Positions 43,233 through 52,198 of a DNA stretch of 64,000 bases are shown piece by piece. Made by a program: the position numbers and the translations under genes. The notes beneath the pieces were generated by a model, which was given only the letters and a program-made list of their open reading frames with translations, had not been told where the DNA came from and searched no databases. This DNA comes from Mycolicibacterium lutetiense (GTDB lineage: Bacteria > Actinomycetota > Actinomycetes > Mycobacteriales > Mycobacteriaceae), in the NCBI RefSeq assembly GCF_017876775.1, contig NZ_JAGIOP010000002.1, positions 3,348,001 to 3,412,000 of the forward strand. Reading direction: 5' to 3'. Position 1 is the stretch's first letter, and each line of letters opens with the position of its first letter.

Positions 43233-44651
43233 TTGAGATTGCTCGGGATCATGCTGATCGGATTGCTAGTCGCCGCCTGTACACCCGAGGATGCCGGCGA
43301 TGCGTCGACCTCCGCCTCGACCTCCGCGGCGACGGCCGCCGATCTCCGGTCGACCATCAAGGAGGCCTATGTCTACGGCTTTCCGATGGTGGACAACTAC
43401 CGCGTCATGCACGCGTACTTCGTTGACAAGGACAACCCGGAGTACAAGGGCGACTGGAACCAGATCCACAACATTGCGCGGGTCTACACCCCGTCGGACA
43501 CCGCGGTGCAGACACCCAACTCCGACACCCCGTACTCCTGGCTGGGCGTGGATCTGCGCAGCGAACCGCTGGTGTTGACGGTCCCGCCGATCGAGGACAG
43601 CCGCTACCTCTCACTGCAGTTCGTGGATCTCTACACCACGAACTTCGCCTACGTCGGCACCCGCACCACCGGCAACGCCGGCGGGAAGTACCTGCTGGCC
43701 GGTCCGAACTGGCAGGGCAAGAAGCCCGCCGGGGTCGACGAGGTGCTGCGCTCGGACACCGAGTTGGGGCTGGTGCTCTACCGCACCCAGTTGTTCGACC
43801 CGGCGGACATCGACAACGTCAAGAAGATCCAGGCCGGCTTCGGGGTCGAACCGTTGTCGGGGTTCCAGGACCAGGCGGCACCGCCGCCCGCACCGGTCAT
43901 CGACTTCCTGGCCCCGCTATCGGCCGCAGAGCAGCGCACCTCGCCGGAGTTCTTCGACGTGCTGAACTTTGCCCTGCAGTTCGCGCCGGTGCTGCCGGAC
44001 GAACAGGAGATGCGGGACCGATTCGCCTCGGTCGGCATCGAGGCCGGCAAGAAGTTCGACTTCGCCGGACGGAGTCCGGCGGATCAGCAGGCAATCCGGG
44101 ACGGCATGGTCGACGCCCTCGCAGAGTTTGATGCCTTCAAGAAGAACGAGGTTGACACCGGCAAGGTGGGCTCCGCCCAGTTCTTCGGCACCCGGGCCGA
44201 TCTGGAGGGCAACTACCTGTACCGGATGGCCGGTGCGGTCCTTGGCATCTACGGCAACACCGCGGCCGAGGCGCTCTACCCCGCGGCCTTCTTCGATTCC
44301 GCCGGGGCACCTCTTGACGGCAGTAGTCGATACACCTACCGGTTCGCTCCGGGACAGCTGCCGCCGGTCGACGCGTTCTGGTCGTTGACGATGTACAGGT
44401 TGCCGCAGAACCTGCTGGTGGCCAATCCGATCGACCGGTACCTGATCAACTCCCCGATGCTTCCCAACCTGGTCAAAGATCCCGACGGCGGTGTGACGCT
44501 GTACCTACAGCACGAGTCTCCCGGCGCGGAAGAGGAAGCCAATTGGCTGCCCGCACCGGAGGGCCCGTTTGTGGCCGTCTTGCGGATGTATCTGCCCAAA
44601 CCGCAGGCCTTGGACGGCCAGTGGCAGCCGCCGAAGCCGCAGAAGGTGTAG
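43233..44651 (+). CDS. DUF1254/DUF1214 lipoprotein
   Basis: This 472-residue exported protein has a lipoprotein signal (LLVAAC lipobox at ~11-16). A DUF1254 domain (~40-180: AYVYGFPMVDNYRVM, QTPNSDTPYSWLGVDL) and a C-terminal DUF1214 domain (~340-470: SLTMYRLPQNLLVANPIDRY) follow. Such proteins are common in mycobacteria; their function is unresolved. The start is TTG 43233, preceded by AGGAGAGG at suitable spacing; ATG 43251 would leave a truncated signal. It is divergent from the tetR-OYE operon. Confidence 0.85.
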   Translation: MRLLGIMLIGLLVAACTPEDAGDASTSASTSAATAADLRSTIKEAYVYGFPMVDNYRVMHAYFVDKDNPEYKGDWNQIHNIARVYTPSDTAVQTPNSDTPYSWLGVDLRSEPLVLTVPPIEDSRYLSLQFVDLYTTNFAYVGTRTTGNAGGKYLLAGPNWQGKKPAGVDEVLRSDTELGLVLYRTQLFDPADIDNVKKIQAGFGVEPLSGFQDQAAPPPAPVIDFLAPLSAAEQRTSPEFFDVLNFALQFAPVLPDEQEMRDRFASVGIEAGKKFDFAGRSPADQQAIRDGMVDALAEFDAFKKNEVDTGKVGSAQFFGTRADLEGNYLYRMAGAVLGIYGNTAAEALYPAAFFDSAGAPLDGSSRYTYRFAPGQLPPVDAFWSLTMYRLPQNLLVANPIDRYLINSPMLPNLVKDPDGGVTLYLQHESPGAEEEANWLPAPEGPFVAVLRMYLPKPQALDGQWQPPKPQKV

Positions 44652-44833
44652 AAGGTGTAGAGGTGTAGCGACGGCACTCGATCTGTTAGGGTGTCGGCTT
44701 CCGTGCCAGACCACTCTCAGTCCCACGGGTTGAACAAGGCCGATGCCGTTTCCGCAACCTTTTCGCGATCTAGGGCACGTAGACAGGCAGTTCGACTGGG
44801 ACGATGTCGACAGCAGTCAAAGGATGCGCAGTC

Positions 44834-45811
44834 GTGAAGTTTCAGTCCCCGTTTGTGCCGAAATGTGTTGCCTACAAGCCGGTAGTCGGTGCGATCGTCG
44901 GACTGACGGCGCTCAGTGCGGTGTGGGGCGGCGCGGCGTACGCCGAAACCGACCAGGACCGTGTGGCAAATGTCAACGAGTTGGCCCGCCAGGCTGAACA
45001 GCTGTCGGAGACCATCCTCAACGCGCAGCCGGATCTCGACAAGAAGCGGAAGCTGCTCAGCGAGGCGGACGCGAAGTACACCGACGATCTGGCCGCCCTC
45101 GACGCGACCAGTGCGCAGCTGGCCACCTATCAGTTCACCGCCGACAAGATGGTCGCCGCGGTGTACATGGGCGGGCGAACTGACGGCTTCAGTGCGATGC
45201 TGACCGCCGGGTCGCCGACCAGCATGATCGACAAGCTGGTCGTTCAGCGGTCGATGGGCACCCAGATTTCCGGGCAGATGCAGAGTTTGCGCCGGGTCAA
45301 CCAGGAGGCGCAGGACATCGAGGCGGCCTCGGCAAGGTCCGCGGCCGACGCCAAGTCGGCCGTCGCCGCGGCGGTTGCCCTGCGAGCGGACCTGCAGAAC
45401 CAGCAGACCCAGCTGCGGGCGAAATTGGCCGCGGTCAACGCGAGCTTGGCCATGCTTCCCCCCGCCCAGCAGGCGATGGTGACTCCTCCGTCAGCGAAGG
45501 CTGTGGCAGCGGTGGGCTCGCTCGGGCCGATCCCCACGGTCGGGATGGGTGGGCTGGTCCCCAAGTCGAGGGTGATCCTGGACTACATCCAGGCCACCTA
45601 CCCCGGTGTGAAGTCGATCGGCGGCGTGCGCCCGGATTCGCTTCCTGATCACCCGAGCGGGCGGGCCTTGGACATCATGATCGGGTCAGACATGGCGCTG
45701 GGGGATGCCATCAATGCCGACCTCAAGAGTCAGGCGGGACGCTTCGGTATCGATTACACGATGTGGCGGGTGGCAGCTCACTTCGACCATGTCCACGTCA
45801 CGGTCTCCTGA
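44834..45811 (+). CDS. Secreted coiled-coil protein with C-terminal cell-wall peptidase-like domain
   Basis: This 325-residue protein has a signal peptide (to ~38, VGAIVGLTALSAVWGGAAYAE) and a long alpha-helical coiled coil (~40-205), like the N-terminal regulatory part of RipA-type hydrolases. A C-terminal domain (~235-325: IGGVRPDSLPDHPSGRALDIMI, FDHVHVTVS) is of the type found at the end of actinobacterial ARB_07466-like proteins and resembles VanY/M15 folds, with HPSGRALD and HVH as likely metal residues. A role in cell-wall cleavage or its control is inferred. GTG 44834 with AAAGGA upstream is preferred to ATG 44804. Confidence 0.75.
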   Translation: MKFQSPFVPKCVAYKPVVGAIVGLTALSAVWGGAAYAETDQDRVANVNELARQAEQLSETILNAQPDLDKKRKLLSEADAKYTDDLAALDATSAQLATYQFTADKMVAAVYMGGRTDGFSAMLTAGSPTSMIDKLVVQRSMGTQISGQMQSLRRVNQEAQDIEAASARSAADAKSAVAAAVALRADLQNQQTQLRAKLAAVNASLAMLPPAQQAMVTPPSAKAVAAVGSLGPIPTVGMGGLVPKSRVILDYIQATYPGVKSIGGVRPDSLPDHPSGRALDIMIGSDMALGDAINADLKSQAGRFGIDYTMWRVAAHFDHVHVTVS

Positions 45812-45819
45812 GACCCGAA

Positions 45820-46716
45820 CTAGATGTGTCCGCCGGGGAACATCGTCTTGACGGCCTGAGTGAGGGTGTCGCGCGCGGCGGCGGCGTCGCCGGGTTCCAG
45901 GGAGCTGATCACCATCACATAGCGGCGTTCGGGTCCGATCGCTCCGGTGGACACGTGTAACTGGTTGGCGCCGTTCCAGCAGCAGAACCATCCCTGCTTA
46001 ACCGCGACCGGCTCGGCGTAGAGCCCGTCCGGGATGCCGAACCGCTGGGGGTATCCGTCGGTTCCCGTCGGTGTGGATTGTGCGAGCGAGGTCATGATCA
46101 CGTCGGCCTGTTCGGGCGGCAGGCCGCCACTGCCGTCCAACAGCTTGTCGTAGTAGCGGACCAGGTCGCTTGCGGTGCTCTGCGTGACGTCCCAGTGCCC
46201 GTTGTAGGGCGCGGTGGTGCCGGACAACCCGTACCGGGCCACGATGCGCGAAATGATGGCGTTGCCTCCGCTGCGATCCCAGAACGTCTGGGCCGCGCCG
46301 TCGTCGGAGGAGCGAAGCATGATGTCGAGCGACTTGCGGTCGGCAGCAGTCAGTTTCGTCTCGCCATTCGACTCCTGCAGCAGCAGGTCGTCGGCGATGA
46401 ACAGCTTGACCACCGAGGCGATCGGGAAGGGTTGTTTGGCGCCGTTGGAGACGATATGGCCGGTGGTGCGGTCCATCACCACGATCTCGAGGTCGGCTCC
46501 GGACTCGGCCGCGTCGGCGGTGGCTTGACGGGTGCGGGCGTCGAGTCCGTCGAATGACGCCAACGGGGCCTGCGGGGCTTGTGGGGCGATAACTGGTGCC
46601 TGGGCGAGGCTCTCGGCGGGGGGAATGCCCGAGGCCTGTGCCCCACAACCATTGACGAGCATCGCCGCGACGATCGTCATGCTCGTCAGCGCCGGTTTCG
46701 CCAGCCGCCTGCGCAT
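45820..46716 (-). CDS. Serine hydrolase lipoprotein of the class A beta-lactamase fold
   Basis: This 298-residue exported protein has a lipobox (LVNGC at ~17-21) and a Pro/Ala linker before the catalytic domain. Ser101 lies in the SxxK motif SVVK, and SSDDG takes the place of the SDN loop. KQGW late in the chain corresponds to the KTG strand. The changed third motif and missing omega-loop Glu make true beta-lactamase activity uncertain; penicilloyl or other ester substrates are possible. ATG 46716 has GGAGGA 7 bases upstream. Convergent with the coiled-coil gene, gap 8 bp. Confidence 0.8.
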   Translation of the reverse strand: MRRRLAKPALTSMTIVAAMLVNGCGAQASGIPPAESLAQAPVIAPQAPQAPLASFDGLDARTRQATADAAESGADLEIVVMDRTTGHIVSNGAKQPFPIASVVKLFIADDLLLQESNGETKLTAADRKSLDIMLRSSDDGAAQTFWDRSGGNAIISRIVARYGLSGTTAPYNGHWDVTQSTASDLVRYYDKLLDGSGGLPPEQADVIMTSLAQSTPTGTDGYPQRFGIPDGLYAEPVAVKQGWFCCWNGANQLHVSTGAIGPERRYVMVISSLEPGDAAAARDTLTQAVKTMFPGGHI

Positions 46717-46833
46717 ATACAAGTCCTCCAAATAATCCATAGCCAGGCCAGCTGGGATGGACTCTGGGCCCGCCGGTTGTCCCAAGCCTAACCGGCCACC
46801 CGGACGATCGCAGAGGCGACTACGCCCGAAGGC

Positions 46834-48894
46834 TCAGGGCAGTTGCTCGTCCAGCAAACTGCGCTTGATGATCTTGCCGGTAGTCGTGCGCGGCAACTTG
46901 TCGAGAAATATGACGTCACGCGGAATCGAGAAGCGGCTCAGGCGGTTTCGGATGTAGTTCTTGACCATGTCCTGGTCCAGCGAGGCCCCTTCGGCAACGA
47001 CGACGAACGCCGCGAGGCGTTGGCCGAATACCGGATCGGGAACGCCGATCACCGCCGCTTCGGAGACCTGCGGTAGCAGCGAGAGTGCTTCTTCGACGGG
47101 CCGCGGAAACACGTTCTCGCCGCCGGAGATGATCATCTCGTCATCGCGTCCGGCGACGAAGAGGCGCCCGACGGCGTCGAGGTATCCGACGTCGCCGGTG
47201 TCCATCAGTCGGTCTTTCACCGCAGGCGACGCCGCGTTGGTGTAGCCGTCGAACAGCATGTCGTTGCCGACGAAGATGCGACCGATAGCGCCGATGGGTA
47301 CGGGATCACCGGCCTGATCGAGGATGGCGACGCGGGTACCCAGCGGTGGTCGACCTGCGGTTGTCGGGGCAGCACGGAGGTCGGCCGGATCGGCGATCGT
47401 TGCCCATGAGACTTCGGTCGAGCCGTAGAAGTTGTACAGGATGTCGCCGAAGGTGTCCATGAACTTGATGGCGGAGGCTCCGGGGATCGCTGAACCACTG
47501 CTGGCGACCACCCTCAGTGACGACGTGTCGTATCGATTGGTCACGGTGGCCGGCAGCTCAAGTATTCGCTGCAGCATGACTGGAACGGCGATCAAGACGG
47601 TACAGCGGTGCTGTGCAATGGTTTTCAGACATTCTTCGGCGTCGAACCGCTCCATCAGCACTACCGTCGCCCGCAGTGGGGCACTGACCTGGAGTGCGGC
47701 CAGGCCCCAGGAGTGAAACAGGGGCGCGGCCACCAGCATCACCTCGTCGTGACGCAGCGGCATCCGCGACAACATCGCGGCGATCGTGCCGAAGCCTTGT
47801 GGTGTCGGCCGGCGCGCACCCTTCGGTGTGCCGGTCGTGCCGGAGGTGAGCACCACCAGCTTGCCCGGCTGCTTCGGAGGAGTCAGCGGCCCGTTGTCGG
47901 TACCGGACGCAATCAGATCTTCGATCGAACGCCGCTGCGGTACAGCGGGAGTGGGGCGCGTCGCGATGCGTGGAATTTCGGCCGGCAGGTAGCGCACCTG
48001 CTGCTCGAACTCGTCATCGACGAATATGGCGTCGACCGCATGGCGGCGGATGATCTCTTCGATGGGGTGCGCGGCCAGGCCGGTGTTGAGCAACACCAGG
48101 TCGGCACCCAGCTTGCTGGCCGCCACCATGCACTCCACCATCGCCGAATGATTGCGTGCCAGGAGCGCGAGCTTGCTGTTTGCGGTGAAGCCAACCGTGG
48201 TGAGCCCGGAGGCAATCCGGGTGGTGCGCTCAGCAACATCGGCATAGGTCGACTGGCCGAGGCTGTCGATCACCGCGAAGTTGCGGGGTGATCGCGCGGC
48301 GGCGGCGGTCAGGCCGCCGGCCAGGGTGAATCCCCACTTGGCGAGGGAGTTGAGTTGTCGCAGCGCGCGATCCGGTCGGGATGCCCGCACCACACCGCTG
48401 ACCACCATGGTCTTGGCGACGCTGAGTTGCAGTGAACGCATATCGCCCATGTTCACCAGTAGCGACGATTGCTTGCCGGCGAGCGAGTCGGCGATTCGCT
48501 GCAGACCGTCTCGGACCCAGTTCTCGACGGCGCTGTCGTCGATCTTGGCCAGGTCAGGGTGGAGCTGGCCGACAGAGAAGGCGGTCACGGCGATCCGGGT
48601 GCCGTTCGCCCCCGGGTTCAGCCGAATAGACACGGAACTGTCAGGCATGTGGGTGGCGCTGAGCAACATTTCCCTACCGGCTCGGCGAACGGTCAGGTGC
48701 ATCTGGTGAACGACGACAGTGCCCCGGGGAGTGGAGAAACGGAGTTCGAACTGCTGCGCGTGGTCGGAGATCTGCTCGCACGATCCGAGTCCGCGAAAAA
48801 ACCGCGGATACCGGTCGGGTGACTGCAGGATCTCCCAGATATCCGGACATGAGTGATCCAGCATCGTGTCGAAATCGATCACGTCACGTACCAC
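46834..48894 (-). CDS. Acyl-CoA synthetase (FadD-type) with N-terminal SRPBCC domain
   Basis: This 686-residue protein couples two folds. Residues 1-~150 look like an SRPBCC/polyketide-cyclase-type lipid-binding domain (DFDTMLDHSCPDIWEILQSP, RLNPGANGTRIAVTAFSVG). Residues ~185-686 are an ANL-superfamily adenylate-forming enzyme, with the P-loop LTSGTTGTPKGA at ~345, YNFYGSTEVSW, GDVGYLD, GGENVFPRPVEEAL and the C-terminal TTTGKIIKRSLL lysine. It likely activates a carboxylic acid as its CoA thioester. The reading frame is continuous through the junction, with no start signal between. GTG 48894 with GCAGGA upstream. Substrate unknown. Confidence 0.85.
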   Translation of the reverse strand: MVRDVIDFDTMLDHSCPDIWEILQSPDRYPRFFRGLGSCEQISDHAQQFELRFSTPRGTVVVHQMHLTVRRAGREMLLSATHMPDSSVSIRLNPGANGTRIAVTAFSVGQLHPDLAKIDDSAVENWVRDGLQRIADSLAGKQSSLLVNMGDMRSLQLSVAKTMVVSGVVRASRPDRALRQLNSLAKWGFTLAGGLTAAAARSPRNFAVIDSLGQSTYADVAERTTRIASGLTTVGFTANSKLALLARNHSAMVECMVAASKLGADLVLLNTGLAAHPIEEIIRRHAVDAIFVDDEFEQQVRYLPAEIPRIATRPTPAVPQRRSIEDLIASGTDNGPLTPPKQPGKLVVLTSGTTGTPKGARRPTPQGFGTIAAMLSRMPLRHDEVMLVAAPLFHSWGLAALQVSAPLRATVVLMERFDAEECLKTIAQHRCTVLIAVPVMLQRILELPATVTNRYDTSSLRVVASSGSAIPGASAIKFMDTFGDILYNFYGSTEVSWATIADPADLRAAPTTAGRPPLGTRVAILDQAGDPVPIGAIGRIFVGNDMLFDGYTNAASPAVKDRLMDTGDVGYLDAVGRLFVAGRDDEMIISGGENVFPRPVEEALSLLPQVSEAAVIGVPDPVFGQRLAAFVVVAEGASLDQDMVKNYIRNRLSRFSIPRDVIFLDKLPRTTTGKIIKRSLLDEQLP

Positions 48895-49022
48895 GGTGGT
48901 CCTGCCAGTCGATCGTCTGTTCGCTCGGCTGCCAACTGAGTGACCACATTGTGGTTCATCGGGCCCCGGTCCGGAGCAGTTCTGGCCCCAACCGTTTGAT
49001 GCTCACCCAATGCAACACGGGA

Positions 49023-49028
49023 TACTCT
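49023..49028 (+). promoter_or_regulatory. -10 hexamer TACTCT for the DUF1906 gene (leaderless)
   Basis: TACTCT ends 7 nt before the GTG at 49036, with no ribosome binding site. Confidence 0.45.
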
Positions 49029-49035
49029 TCTGTTC

Positions 49036-49815
49036 GTGACGCCCACCGCTTCACGGCGTGAAGTCCTCAGGTATGCCGCTGTGCTCGCCCCTGCGCTGGT
49101 CGTCCCGGGTGTGTTGGCGGCATCAGCCGGGACCCCGACGGCTTCCGCCGACGGTCTGCAACTCGTCGATTTCACCCACCTGCTGGTCCAGCCCGAACAG
49201 ATCAAGTCAGCGGGGTTCGGTGGCGCGCTGGTGTACGTGTCCGAATTGCGGCCCGGCGCCACGTTCGATTTCAAACCCGTCACCCGTGACTACGCGGACC
49301 GGCTCCGAGCAGCCGGCCTGCAGGTCGTCAGCTGCTACCAGTTCGGTAAGCCCGGGTGGCCGACGCCGTCGGACTTCACCCGCGGCTACGACGGCGGAGT
49401 GGCTGACGCCCAGACGGCGTTGGGGCTTCATACCGCGGCCGGCGGTCCGGCATCCGCGCCCATCTTCTTCAGTGTCGATGAGGATATTGACGCCGCGACG
49501 TGGAAAAGCCCGGCAGTCCAATGGTTTCGGGGGATCAACTCGGTCCTGGGGGTGGCTCGCACCGGAATCTACGGCGGCCGCCGTCAATGCGGCTGGGCGA
49601 TCGCCGACGGTGTGGTCGGTACCTCCAGCACGCCCGGCCACCGATGGGCCTGGCAGACGAAGGCCTGGTCACGGGGTGAGCGTGAGCCGGCGGCCGTGCT
49701 GTTCCAGCGGGAAGTCGTGACGGCGTCCGACCCGGGTTTCGTGATCGACGGTATTCATGTTGATGTGAACGACGTTCTCGCAGCCGATTACGGCCAATGG
49801 GATCTCGCCCGATAA
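49036..49815 (+). CDS. Tat-exported DUF1906 glycoside-hydrolase-like protein (Rv2525c-like)
   Basis: This 259-residue protein starts with a twin-arginine signal (SRREVLRYAAVLAPALVVPG). A DUF1906 TIM-barrel-like domain follows, similar to M. tuberculosis Rv2525c (VSCYQFGKPGW, APIFFSVDEDID, VDVNDVLAADYGQW). Rv2525c is a Tat substrate with a glycoside-hydrolase-like fold linked to cell-wall integrity; enzyme activity is unproven. The acidic pair in FSVDEDID is the best catalytic candidate. GTG 49036 with -10 hexamer 7 nt upstream. First gene of a tight group with the next three. Confidence 0.85.
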   Translation: MTPTASRREVLRYAAVLAPALVVPGVLAASAGTPTASADGLQLVDFTHLLVQPEQIKSAGFGGALVYVSELRPGATFDFKPVTRDYADRLRAAGLQVVSCYQFGKPGWPTPSDFTRGYDGGVADAQTALGLHTAAGGPASAPIFFSVDEDIDAATWKSPAVQWFRGINSVLGVARTGIYGGRRQCGWAIADGVVGTSSTPGHRWAWQTKAWSRGEREPAAVLFQREVVTASDPGFVIDGIHVDVNDVLAADYGQWDLAR

Positions 49816-49837
49816 TGCACCAGGAGGAATCACTTTT

Positions 49838-50596
49838 ATGACCGACACCGACATGTTGAACGCTGCCGCAGCCACCGGTACTGCGATGGAGCAGGCGGTC
49901 GCGATCTTCATGCTGCACCCGGAGAACTTCGCCGCCAGCATCGCTGCCGGCTACCAGAACCCGTTGGCGGGGTATGTCGCCGGCCGCGGTGGTGTTCTCG
50001 GCGAGGCCAGCGGGGCCACTGTCAGCGCTGTCTTCGCGGTGTTCGAACCCACCGGCCTCGCCGCGATGTGGGACGAAGGTGTCGCGGTGCGCGGCGCTGT
50101 CGGTGCGGCGCAACAGTATTGGGAGCAGGCCGCGGAGTTCGGGCGCAAGTACCTGGCCGGCGCCCAGGGGCTGGACCGCATCTCGGAGTTGGGCGAGAAG
50201 GTGATCGCTGCGACGCCGATCGCGGGGCTGCCCCTGTTCGCCGGGTGGCGCGCGATGCCGTTGGCCGACGATGCCCCAGCGCGGGCACTGCAGGTGATGT
50301 TCGTGCTCCGTGAACTGCGGGCGGGCGTGCATTTCAATGCCCTCACGATCTCGGGCATCGCCCCGGTGGAGGCGCACATGCTCAACAAGGGGCCGCAGTA
50401 CACCGCGATGTTCGGTTGGCCAGAACCCTTCGCCGACGGTGAAGGCAAGAAGGACCAGTACGCCGAGATCGAGCAGGTGACCAACCGGCGAATGGCCGAG
50501 ATCCTCGATGCCGCACTCGATCCGGCCGAGGTAGCGGAACTTACCCGGCTGAGCGCCGACGCGCTGGCCGTGTTCAAGGCCGGCGTCCCGGGCTGA
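49838..50596 (+). CDS. SCO6745 family helical protein
   Basis: This 252-residue, mostly helical soluble protein resembles the SCO6745/SalK-like family of actinobacteria (AGYVAGRGGVLGEASGATV, VFAVFEPTGLAAMWDEG, VMFVLRELRAGVHFNALT). No catalytic motif is established for the family. ATG 49838 has an excellent AGGAGG. It lies 22 bp after the DUF1906 gene and 6 bp before the signal peptidase gene, so all three are probably cotranscribed. Confidence 0.75.
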   Translation: MTDTDMLNAAAATGTAMEQAVAIFMLHPENFAASIAAGYQNPLAGYVAGRGGVLGEASGATVSAVFAVFEPTGLAAMWDEGVAVRGAVGAAQQYWEQAAEFGRKYLAGAQGLDRISELGEKVIAATPIAGLPLFAGWRAMPLADDAPARALQVMFVLRELRAGVHFNALTISGIAPVEAHMLNKGPQYTAMFGWPEPFADGEGKKDQYAEIEQVTNRRMAEILDAALDPAEVAELTRLSADALAVFKAGVPG

Positions 50597-50602
50597 TCTG
50601 CC

Positions 50603-51304
50603 GTGGAGCATGAGCCTGAGCAACCGAAAAAGCGTGGTGTGTGGATCAAACTAGCGGTTGTGGCCGCGGTTTTGGTGGTCGTGCTGGGCGCCATCGGTGT
50701 CGCCGCTGCGATGACCTTTGCCCCGATGTACGAGATTCCGTCGGAGGCGATGGAACCAACACTGCAAGGCTGCATCGGGTGTGACAACGACCATGTCGTC
50801 GTCGATAAACTCAGCTATCGGTTCGGGTCACCACAGCCTGGCGACGTCATCGTGTTCAGGGGCCCGCCGGCGTGGAGCCTGCCCGGCGCCACGGGTGAGA
50901 TCGACATGGTCAAGCGGGTCATCGCCGTCGGTGGGCAGACCGTCGAATGTCGTGCGGATGTGGGGTTGACGGTGAACGGCGAGCTGCTCACCGAGCCATA
51001 TCTGGATCCGGCCACGATGGAGGCAGACTCGAAGGCATTTCCCTGCCTGGGCAGCGCGTTCGGTCCGGTCAATGTCCCGGACGGACGGCTGTGGGTGATG
51101 GGGGACAACCGCACCCACTCGGCGGACTCTCGCCACCACTGCCGCAGTGCCCTGCCCGATATCGCCAGTGGCGTGCTGTGCACCGGAGATCCCTCTGCGG
51201 GGACCGTTCCGGTCGCCGATGTCATCGGCAAGGTGCGGGCCATCGCGTTTCCGTCGGCGCGGCGTGGCCTACTTGCCGAGGTGAATCCGCAGTCCGGACC
51301 GTAA
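50603..51304 (+). CDS. lepB: Signal peptidase I
   Basis: This 233-residue enzyme has one N-terminal membrane helix (~14-38). The catalytic Ser47 is in IPSEAMEPTL and the general base Lys104 in MVKRVIAVGG, followed by the conserved MGDNRTHSADSR. It removes signal peptides on the outer face of the membrane. It is shorter than the housekeeping mycobacterial LepB and lies outside its usual rplS-linked locus, so it is probably a second, specialised peptidase. GTG 50603 sits 6 bp after the SCO6745-family gene. Confidence 0.88.
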   Translation: MEHEPEQPKKRGVWIKLAVVAAVLVVVLGAIGVAAAMTFAPMYEIPSEAMEPTLQGCIGCDNDHVVVDKLSYRFGSPQPGDVIVFRGPPAWSLPGATGEIDMVKRVIAVGGQTVECRADVGLTVNGELLTEPYLDPATMEADSKAFPCLGSAFGPVNVPDGRLWVMGDNRTHSADSRHHCRSALPDIASGVLCTGDPSAGTVPVADVIGKVRAIAFPSARRGLLAEVNPQSGP

Positions 51305-51312
51305 CTGCGGCC

Positions 51313-51960
51313 ATGCGGTTGAGTCCGGAGGGGCGCGAGCGGGTGTTCGCGGCGGTGGCCGACGAGCGCCGGTCGATCGCCACCCTGGTCGCCGGGCTCG
51401 GCGTTACGCAGCTGGCCACGCCGAGCCTGTGCACCGGATGGGACGTCAAAACCGTTGCGGCGCATCTGGTCAGCGATTTCACCGACGGGTTCTGGGGATT
51501 TCTGGCCAGCGGTGTCCGCCACGGCAGCATCGACCGCGGGATCGATGCGCTGGCCCGTCGCCGCGCGCAGGCCTCGGCCGCAGAGATCGCCGCGACGCTG
51601 CGCAGCGGGGCCGACAACAGACTCAGCCCGCCCATCACCGGCCCGTTGTCGGGCCTGACCGATGTGTTGGTGCACGGTGCCGACATGCGGATACCACTGG
51701 GACTTCCGCATCATCCGGATCCGCAGCATGTCGCGTGGGTACTCGATTTCCTCACCAGTCGAACGCAGCTCGGATTCTTCCCGCACCGGCGTCTGCGTGG
51801 TATCTCGCTGCACGACGAGAACACCGGGCGGGTATGGGGTGACGGCCAGGTCATTGCCGGCCCCGGCGTCGCGCTGATGCTGGCGGTGTGCGGACGTACC
51901 GTCGCGATCGACGGACTGTCCGGCCCTGGATTACCCGTCCTGGCTTCGCGTCTGCAGTAG
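51313..51960 (+). CDS. Mycothiol-dependent-type maleylpyruvate isomerase family protein (TIGR03083)
   Basis: This 215-residue DinB-fold protein has LCTGWDVKTVAAHLVSDF near residue 40 and TDVLVHGADMRIPLG near 120, with the three family metal-ligand positions (His in AAHL, Asp/His later). Such proteins use mycothiol as a cofactor or detoxify with it. The substrate is unknown. ATG 51313 lies 8 bp after the signal peptidase gene; a frame open far upstream is not used because it overlaps that gene. Likely end of a four-gene operon. Confidence 0.8.
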   Translation: MRLSPEGRERVFAAVADERRSIATLVAGLGVTQLATPSLCTGWDVKTVAAHLVSDFTDGFWGFLASGVRHGSIDRGIDALARRRAQASAAEIAATLRSGADNRLSPPITGPLSGLTDVLVHGADMRIPLGLPHHPDPQHVAWVLDFLTSRTQLGFFPHRRLRGISLHDENTGRVWGDGQVIAGPGVALMLAVCGRTVAIDGLSGPGLPVLASRLQ

Positions 51961-52055
51961 CGGACTGAGCTCTCAACCAGGCATTTCGTTGCATTTTCGT
52001 CCGGCCGACGAGCTTTGCTCCTTAAGCTGACCACGACCACCAAATTCTGTGGCCA

Positions 52056-52070
52056 TTCGAAAACTTCGAA
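52056..52070. promoter_or_regulatory. TTCGAA-N3-TTCGAA element upstream of mmpS/mmpL
   Basis: TTCGAA (52056-52061) and TTCGAA (52065-52070), each itself palindromic, form a 15-bp symmetric element in the 238-bp gap before mmpS. It could bind a TetR-type or similar dimeric regulator; no regulator gene is adjacent. Confidence 0.35.
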
Positions 52071-52198
52071 AGGCCGACGATGACAGCTTCCAATAGGTTT
52101 CCGACACGTGTACCGCGGTCACGTGTTCGATGGCCTTGGGAAATGGGTCGGGTCAGCAGGTGGCCGAAGGTTGCATTGGTCAACTTCGGGAGGCAGCG

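Noticed and set aside
45820..46716. True class A beta-lactamase
   Set aside because: SxxK is present but SDN is SDDG, the KTG strand is KQG and no omega-loop Glu motif is evident.
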